Source: Mycolicibacterium psychrotolerans (GTDB lineage Bacteria; Actinomycetota; Actinomycetes; Mycobacteriales; Mycobacteriaceae). From it: DNA of 64,000 nucleotides. Made by a program: the position numbers and the translations under genes. Shown here piece after piece: positions 59,480 through 64,000 of the stretch; the first letter of the stretch is position 1; every line of letters begins with the position of its first letter. The DNA lies in the NCBI RefSeq assembly GCF_010729305.1, contig NZ_AP022574.1, positions 62,001 through 126,000 of the forward strand, in the 5' to 3' direction. Under the pieces are notes generated by a model. The model was not told the DNA's origin, did not search any database, and saw only the letters and a program-made list of their open reading frames with translations.

Positions 59480-61078
59480 ATGACAGCGACGATGTCCTCC
59501 GCCACGCGCCTGACCGGCCAGATGATCATCGCCGGCGTCCCCGTCCGCGGAACGGGCACCGAAATCCGTGGCTTCGACCCCGCCGCGGGCCGGGCCCTGG
59601 ATCCCCCGTACCGATACGGCGGCGCCGGCGACGTCGATGCCGCCTGTGCCGCGGCCGCCGAGGCGTTCGGCGCCTACCGCGCCACCACCTCCGAGCAGCG
59701 CGCCCGGTTCCTCGAGACGATCGCCGCCAACATCGAGGCGATCACCGAGGCGCTGGTCGCCCGGGCCGTCGCCGAATCCGGCCTGCCCCAGGCCCGCCTC
59801 ACCGGTGAGGTCGGCCGCACGACCGGTCAGCTACGCCTGTTCGCCGAGGTGCTCCGCGAGGGCAGCTGGACCGGTGCCCGGATCGACCCGGCGCTGCCCG
59901 ACCGCTCGCCCCTGCCGCGTCCCGACATCCGGCAGCGCTCCATCCCGCTCGGCCCGGTCGCCGTGTTCAGCGCATCGAACTTCCCGCTCGCGTTCTCGGT
60001 CGCCGGCGGCGACACCGCCTCCGCGCTGGCCGCCGGCTGCCCCGTCGTCGTCAAAGGGCACGACGCACATCCCGGCACCTCTGAACTCGTCGCCCGCGCG
60101 ATCACCGACGCGGTCGCCACGGCCGGCATGCCCGCGGGCACCTTCTCGCTGCTGTTCGGATACGGCCCGGAACTCGGCGTCACGCTGGTCACCGACCCCC
60201 GCATCAAGGCCGTCGGTTTCACCGGATCACGTTCCGGTGGAATGGCTCTCGTTGCCGCCGCCGCCACCCGGCCCGAGCCTATCCCCGTCTACGCCGAGAT
60301 GAGTTCGATCAACCCGGTGTTCCTCCTCGACGGTGCGCTGGCCGATCGCGGCGCCGAACTCGGCCGGGCGTTCGTCGGGTCGCTGACGATGGGCTCGGGG
60401 CAGTTCTGCACCAACCCGGGTCTCGTCGTCGCGGTCGACGGCCCCGGCTTGGACACGTTCGTCGCCGCCGCGACCGACGCGCTGGCCGCCAGCCCCGCGA
60501 CGCCGATGCTCACCCCGCAGATCGCGCGGAACTACGCCGCGGGCGTGGACACGTTGACGCAGACCGCACAGCTGGTCGGGCGCGGCGAGACCACAGATCA
60601 GGAGAACGCCTGCCGCGCAGCGTTGTTCACCACCGATGCCCGCAGCTTCCTGGCCACCGGCGACCTGCAGGCCGAGGTGTTCGGCTCGTCCAGCCTGATC
60701 GTCCGGTGCGCCGACGCCGACGAGATGCACGCCGTCGCCGCCGGTATCGAGGGGCAGTTGACCGCCACCGTGCACGCCGACGACGGCGACCTCGACACGG
60801 CCCGCTCGCTTCTGCCGCTACTCGAACTCAAAGTGGGCCGGATCCTGTTCGGCGGCTGGCCCACCGGCGTCGAGGTGTGCCACGCGATGGTGCACGGCGG
60901 ACCGTCGCCGGCCACCTCGGACTCACGCACCACATCGGTGGGCGCACGGGCCATCGAACGCTACCTGCGGCCCGTCTGCTACCAGAACGTGCCGAAGTCG
61001 TTGCTGCCCAGCGCGATCGCCGACGGCAACCCCGACCACCTGTGGCGCCGCATCGACGGCCGGCTCACGCAGAACTGA
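59480..61078 (+). CDS. 2,5-dioxovalerate (alpha-ketoglutaric semialdehyde) dehydrogenase
   Basis: 532 residues from ATG 59480; ATGs at 59453 and 59459 are in frame. Aldehyde dehydrogenase motifs: FSASNFPLAFSVAGGDTASA (N-terminal fold), VGFTGSRSGGMAL (NAD(P) site), EMSSINPVF (general base glutamate) and GSGQFCTNPGLVV with catalytic cysteine. Size and order fit the KGSALDH group that ends glucarate/galactarate breakdown, giving 2-oxoglutarate. First gene of the operon with the dehydratases. Confidence 0.88.
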   Translation: MTATMSSATRLTGQMIIAGVPVRGTGTEIRGFDPAAGRALDPPYRYGGAGDVDAACAAAAEAFGAYRATTSEQRARFLETIAANIEAITEALVARAVAESGLPQARLTGEVGRTTGQLRLFAEVLREGSWTGARIDPALPDRSPLPRPDIRQRSIPLGPVAVFSASNFPLAFSVAGGDTASALAAGCPVVVKGHDAHPGTSELVARAITDAVATAGMPAGTFSLLFGYGPELGVTLVTDPRIKAVGFTGSRSGGMALVAAAATRPEPIPVYAEMSSINPVFLLDGALADRGAELGRAFVGSLTMGSGQFCTNPGLVVAVDGPGLDTFVAAATDALAASPATPMLTPQIARNYAAGVDTLTQTAQLVGRGETTDQENACRAALFTTDARSFLATGDLQAEVFGSSSLIVRCADADEMHAVAAGIEGQLTATVHADDGDLDTARSLLPLLELKVGRILFGGWPTGVEVCHAMVHGGPSPATSDSRTTSVGARAIERYLRPVCYQNVPKSLLPSAIADGNPDHLWRRIDGRLTQN

Positions 61079-61120
61079 CCACCACCTCACCCTCTCGTTC
61101 ACCCTAGGAGCCTTCTCGCG

Positions 61121-62050
61121 ATGCGTCCCCACTTCGACGGCGTGCTGTTCTTCCCCGTCACCCCGTTCACCGACTCGGGCGCCGTCGACCTCGACGCGCT
61201 CGCCCAGCACATCGCCAAGGGCGTCGACGCCGGCCCCGGTGGGGTGTTCGTCGCCTGCGGCACAGGCGAATTCCACGCCCTCGACGACTTGGAGTTCGGC
61301 GACGTGGTGCGGACCGCCGTCGAGGTGGTGGCCGGCCGCGTGCCCGTGTACGCGGGCGCCGGCGGATCCATCGCGCAGGCCAAGCGCTTCGCGGTGGCGG
61401 CCCAGCAGGCCGGCGCCGACGGCTTGCTGCTGCTGCCGCCCTACCTCGTCGAAGTACCCCAGGCAGGGCTCGTCGACTACACCCGGGCCGTTGCCGGCGC
61501 GGTCGACCTGCCCGTCATCGTGTACAACCGCAACAACGCACGGTTCACCGAAGAGTCCGCCGTCGCCGTCGCCCGTATTCCCAATGTCGTCGGATTCAAG
61601 GACGGCACCGGCAATTTCGACCAGGTGGCACGAATCGTGCAGGCCGTCAACACGACCGTCGACCCCGACTTCCTGTTCTTCAACGGCCTCCCCACCGCCG
61701 AGACCACGCAGCTGGCGTTCCGGGCGATCGGCGTCCCGCTGTACTCGTCGGCGACGTTCGCGTTCGCCCCCGACCTGGCCCTCGCGTTCTACAACGCGCT
61801 CGAATCGGACAACACCGAACTGGTCAACGCCCTGCTGAACGCGTTCTTCATCCCGCTGGTGCGGCTGCGCGACACTGTGCCCGGGTACGCGGTGTCGCTG
61901 GTCAAGGCCGGCGTCGCGATGGAGGGCATCCCGGCCGGACCGGTGCGTCCGCCGCTGGTCATGCCCACCACCGACGACCTCGCCACGCTGGCGTCGATCA
62001 TCGAGGCGGGTCGTGAGGTGCTGGCCGGCGCGCTGACGCGGGCGGTGTGA
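61121..62050 (+). CDS. kdgD: 5-dehydro-4-deoxyglucarate dehydratase
   Basis: 309 residues from ATG 61121. DHDPS/NAL-type class I aldolase barrel: FFPVTPFTDSGAVDL, VACGTGEFHAL, tyrosine in VIVYNRNNAR and Schiff-base lysine in VVGFKDGTGNFDQ. Converts 5-dehydro-4-deoxy-D-glucarate to 2,5-dioxopentanoate with loss of water and carbon dioxide, feeding the dehydrogenase. Stop overlaps the next ATG (TGATG). Confidence 0.9.
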   Translation: MRPHFDGVLFFPVTPFTDSGAVDLDALAQHIAKGVDAGPGGVFVACGTGEFHALDDLEFGDVVRTAVEVVAGRVPVYAGAGGSIAQAKRFAVAAQQAGADGLLLLPPYLVEVPQAGLVDYTRAVAGAVDLPVIVYNRNNARFTEESAVAVARIPNVVGFKDGTGNFDQVARIVQAVNTTVDPDFLFFNGLPTAETTQLAFRAIGVPLYSSATFAFAPDLALAFYNALESDNTELVNALLNAFFIPLVRLRDTVPGYAVSLVKAGVAMEGIPAGPVRPPLVMPTTDDLATLASIIEAGREVLAGALTRAV

Positions 62051-63309
62051 TGCCGGGCATCCGGATCACCGGAGCGCGCATCACCCCCGTCGCGTTCGCC
62101 GATCCGCCCCTGCTCAACACCGTCGGTGTGCACCAGCCGTACGCGCTGCGTGCCATCATCCAACTCGACACCGACGCCGGGCTCGTCGGGCTCGGGGAGA
62201 CCTACGCCGACACCCGGCACCTCGAGCGGCTGCACGCTGCCGCCGAGGCGATCACCGGCCTGGATGTGTTCGCCCTGAACGAGATTCGCGCCGTAATCGC
62301 CGTGCGTTTGCAGGGCGACGCCGCCGCCGTGGGCACGGCGGGCATGATCACCACGGCCAGCGCCGTCGACCAGGTGCTCTCCCCGTTCGAGGTGGCATGC
62401 CTGGACGTCCAGGGGCACGCCCTGCGCCGGCCCGTCTCGGACCTGCTCGGCGGTGCGGTGCGCGCCGCGGTGCCGTTCAGCGCATACCTGTTCTACAAAT
62501 GGGCGGCCCACTCCGATGCCGAACCCGACGCGTTCGGCGAGGCGCTCGACCCGGCCGGGCTGGTGGCCCAGGCCCGCCGCATCATCGACGAATACGGTTT
62601 CACGGCAATCAAACTCAAGGGTGGCGTGTTTCCGCCCGAGGAGGAGATGGCCGCGATCGAGGCGCTTTCCCGCGCGTTCCCGGGCGTGCCGCTGCGACTG
62701 GACCCCAACGCGGCGTGGACGCCGCAGACGTCGGTGAAGGTGGCCTCCGGGTTGGCGGGCGTGCTGGAGTACCTCGAGGATCCGACACCCGGCCTGGACG
62801 GCATGGCCGAGGTGGCACAGCAGGCGCCGATGCCACTGGCGACCAACATGTGCGTCGTCGCTTTCGATCAGCTGGCGCCTGCGGTGGCGAAAGGGTCGGT
62901 GCGCGTGGTCCTTTCCGATCACCACTACTGGGGCGGACTACAGCGCTCGCGGCTGCTGGCCGGGATCTGCGAGACGTTCGGGCTCGGCCTGTCGATGCAT
63001 TCGAACTCGCACCTGGGCATCAGCCTGGCCGCGATGGTGCACCTGGCCGGCGCCACACCGAACCTGACCTACGCGTGTGACACGCACTGGCCGTGGAAGA
63101 CCGAGGACGTCGTCAAGCCCGGTGCGCTGAGCTTCGTCGACGGGTCCGTCCCGGTGCCGACGTCGCCGGGGCTGGGTGTCGAGATCGACGAGGAGGCGCT
63201 CGACTCACTGCACGAGCAGTATGTGCGGTGCGGTATCCGCGACCGCGACGACACCGGCTACATGCGCACCGTAGATCCGGCCTTCGAACTGCTCAGCCCC
63301 CGCTGGTAG
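62050..63309 (+). CDS. gudD: Glucarate dehydratase (enolase superfamily)
   Basis: 419 residues from ATG 62050, overlapping the dehydratase stop. Catalytic pattern of glucarate dehydratases: KxK motif in AIKLKGG, metal ligands in LRLDPNAAW and LEYLEDPT, VLSDHHYWGG, and the His of SMHSNSHLGISLAA. Removes water from D-glucarate, giving 5-dehydro-4-deoxyglucarate. Third gene of the pathway operon. Confidence 0.92.
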   Translation: MPGIRITGARITPVAFADPPLLNTVGVHQPYALRAIIQLDTDAGLVGLGETYADTRHLERLHAAAEAITGLDVFALNEIRAVIAVRLQGDAAAVGTAGMITTASAVDQVLSPFEVACLDVQGHALRRPVSDLLGGAVRAAVPFSAYLFYKWAAHSDAEPDAFGEALDPAGLVAQARRIIDEYGFTAIKLKGGVFPPEEEMAAIEALSRAFPGVPLRLDPNAAWTPQTSVKVASGLAGVLEYLEDPTPGLDGMAEVAQQAPMPLATNMCVVAFDQLAPAVAKGSVRVVLSDHHYWGGLQRSRLLAGICETFGLGLSMHSNSHLGISLAAMVHLAGATPNLTYACDTHWPWKTEDVVKPGALSFVDGSVPVPTSPGLGVEIDEEALDSLHEQYVRCGIRDRDDTGYMRTVDPAFELLSPRW

Positions 63310-63348
63310 GGGCTTCCGCCGACTGTGCCGGAGTCCTACGGTGAAGGG

Positions 63349-63819
63349 ATGGCAGCGATCGAGGTCTCCCACCCGCCGGAGGCCATGCTCAAGACCGTCA
63401 ACATCATCCTGCGGCGGGTTCTGCGCACCCCGCTGGGCCGACCACTCTCGGAGTTCATGGTCCTGGATTTCACGGGCCGCAAGTCCGGGCGGCACTTCTC
63501 GATACCGGTCAGCGCCCACCGCCTCGACGGCGATCTGTACGCGGTGCTGGAAGCGCAGTGGAAGTACAACTTCCGCGACGGCGCCGACGCACGGGTGTCG
63601 CATGGTGGCAGGACGACCACCATGCACGGGGTGCTGCTGACCGACACGGCCGCCGTCGCCGACGTCGTGCACCGCCTGGCGTCCGGATACGGCGCGAAGA
63701 AGGCGCAGCGGATGATGGGCATGAATTTCACCGGCGACGCAGTGCCGACGCGGGCGGAGTGGGTCGAAGCCGTGGACCGGTTGAAGATCGCCGCGATCAA
63801 GCTGACGCCCAAGGCCTGA
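63349..63819 (+). CDS. F420-type nitroreductase/DUF385-like protein
   Basis: 156 residues from ATG 63349; GTG 63325 is a possible longer start. The pattern [18 protein letters not shown] and TMHGVLLTD with [13 protein letters not shown] fits the deazaflavin-dependent nitroreductase (Ddn)/DUF385 split-barrel family of mycobacteria. A cofactor F420 role is inferred. Follows the glucarate operon by 39 bases and overlaps the LysR start (TGATG). Confidence 0.7.
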   Translation: MAAIEVSHPPEAMLKTVNIILRRVLRTPLGRPLSEFMVLDFTGRKSGRHFSIPVSAHRLDGDLYAVLEAQWKYNFRDGADARVSHGGRTTTMHGVLLTDTAAVADVVHRLASGYGAKKAQRMMGMNFTGDAVPTRAEWVEAVDRLKIAAIKLTPKA

Positions 63820-64000
63820 TGTTCTCGCTCGCCCGGCTGCAGTGCTTCGTCGCCGTCGCCGAGGAACTGCACTTCGGCCGCGCCGCCGAGCGGCTGCACA
63901 TGACGCAGCCGCCCCTGTCGCGCCAGGTTCAGCAGCTCGAGAGCGAGCTCGGGGTGCAACTCATCGACCGCACCACCCGCACCGTCACGCTGACGCCCGC
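63819..64000 (+). CDS. LysR-type regulator (cut by the right edge)
   Basis: ATG 63819 overlaps the stop of the preceding gene. 60 residues remain: [20 protein letters not shown], then [20 protein letters not shown] and [15 protein letters not shown], the classical LysR winged helix. It may control an operon beyond the window or the glucarate genes. Confidence 0.93.
   Translation, partial: MFSLARLQCFVAVAEELHFGRAAERLHMTQPPLSRQVQQLESELGVQLIDRTTRTVTLTP

Overview
The window is GC-rich actinobacterial chromosome, most likely from a fast-growing environmental mycobacterium (Mycolicibacterium type). Supporting traits are receptor-like Ser/Thr kinases, a wax ester synthase/DGAT acyltransferase, a FAAL-type FadD ligase, mycothiol-dependent-type enzymes, DUF5994 and DUF6131 proteins, GAF-ANTAR regulators, many 4-base ATGA/GTGA gene overlaps and GTG starts. 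No rRNA, tRNA or CRISPR was seen.

Layout. 1-2.4 kb: RecB-like nuclease (cut by the left edge) and a NUDIX-winged-helix protein. 2.5-5.6 kb: a graveyard holding a multiply frameshifted ADP-ribosylglycohydrolase/phosphatase fusion, a frameshifted IS110-type transposase with a hairpin-rich leader that could be a bridge-RNA region, and the 5' stub of a metallophosphoesterase. 5.7-9.5 kb: an AT-richer island with two back-to-back DNA methyltransferases convergent with an HNH/zinc-cluster nuclease, read here as a restriction-modification system. 10-13.6 kb: a Kelch-domain receptor kinase tail-to-tail with an FHA-HTH regulator. 13.6-27.8 kb: secreted protein, Doc toxin-antitoxin, serine hydrolase, aminopeptidase-like hydrolase with an MFS pump, band-7 protein, an alcohol dehydrogenase killed by one amber codon, a Gfo/Idh oxidoreductase, an MpaB-like oxygenase, a class A PBP and a carboxyethylornithine synthase-like enzyme. 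27.8-35.4 kb: desaturase, then a tightly overlapping operon (GT4, six-hairpin-like protein, GH130, HPF), an orphan LuxR regulator and small envelope/stress proteins. 35.4-44.6 kb: MHS transporter, second receptor kinase, WS/DGAT, two thiol-linked enzymes, and a Vsr-like endonuclease flanked by two identical 61-bp palindromic repeats, then a large CocE-like hydrolase. 45-52 kb: FAAL ligase, three GAF-ANTAR proteins, and a second desaturase/GT4 pair. 52-58 kb: cold-shock protein with a classical terminator, and a long minus-strand operon (CsbD-like, coiled coil, membrane peptide, P450, small ORF, DUF5994) behind a SigF-like promoter; then a kinase whose outer part is a solute-binding protein. 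58.7-64 kb: HxlR regulator, a D-glucarate catabolic operon, an F420-type protein and a LysR regulator cut by the right edge.

Common themes are stress, dormancy and surface sensing: three receptor kinases with different ectodomains, FHA, ANTAR and LuxR regulators, HPF, CsbD and two desaturase/glycosyltransferase modules. A family of 61-bp palindromic repeats (four copies) is scattered through the gaps between genes. All names rest on reading motifs by eye; no database search was possible.
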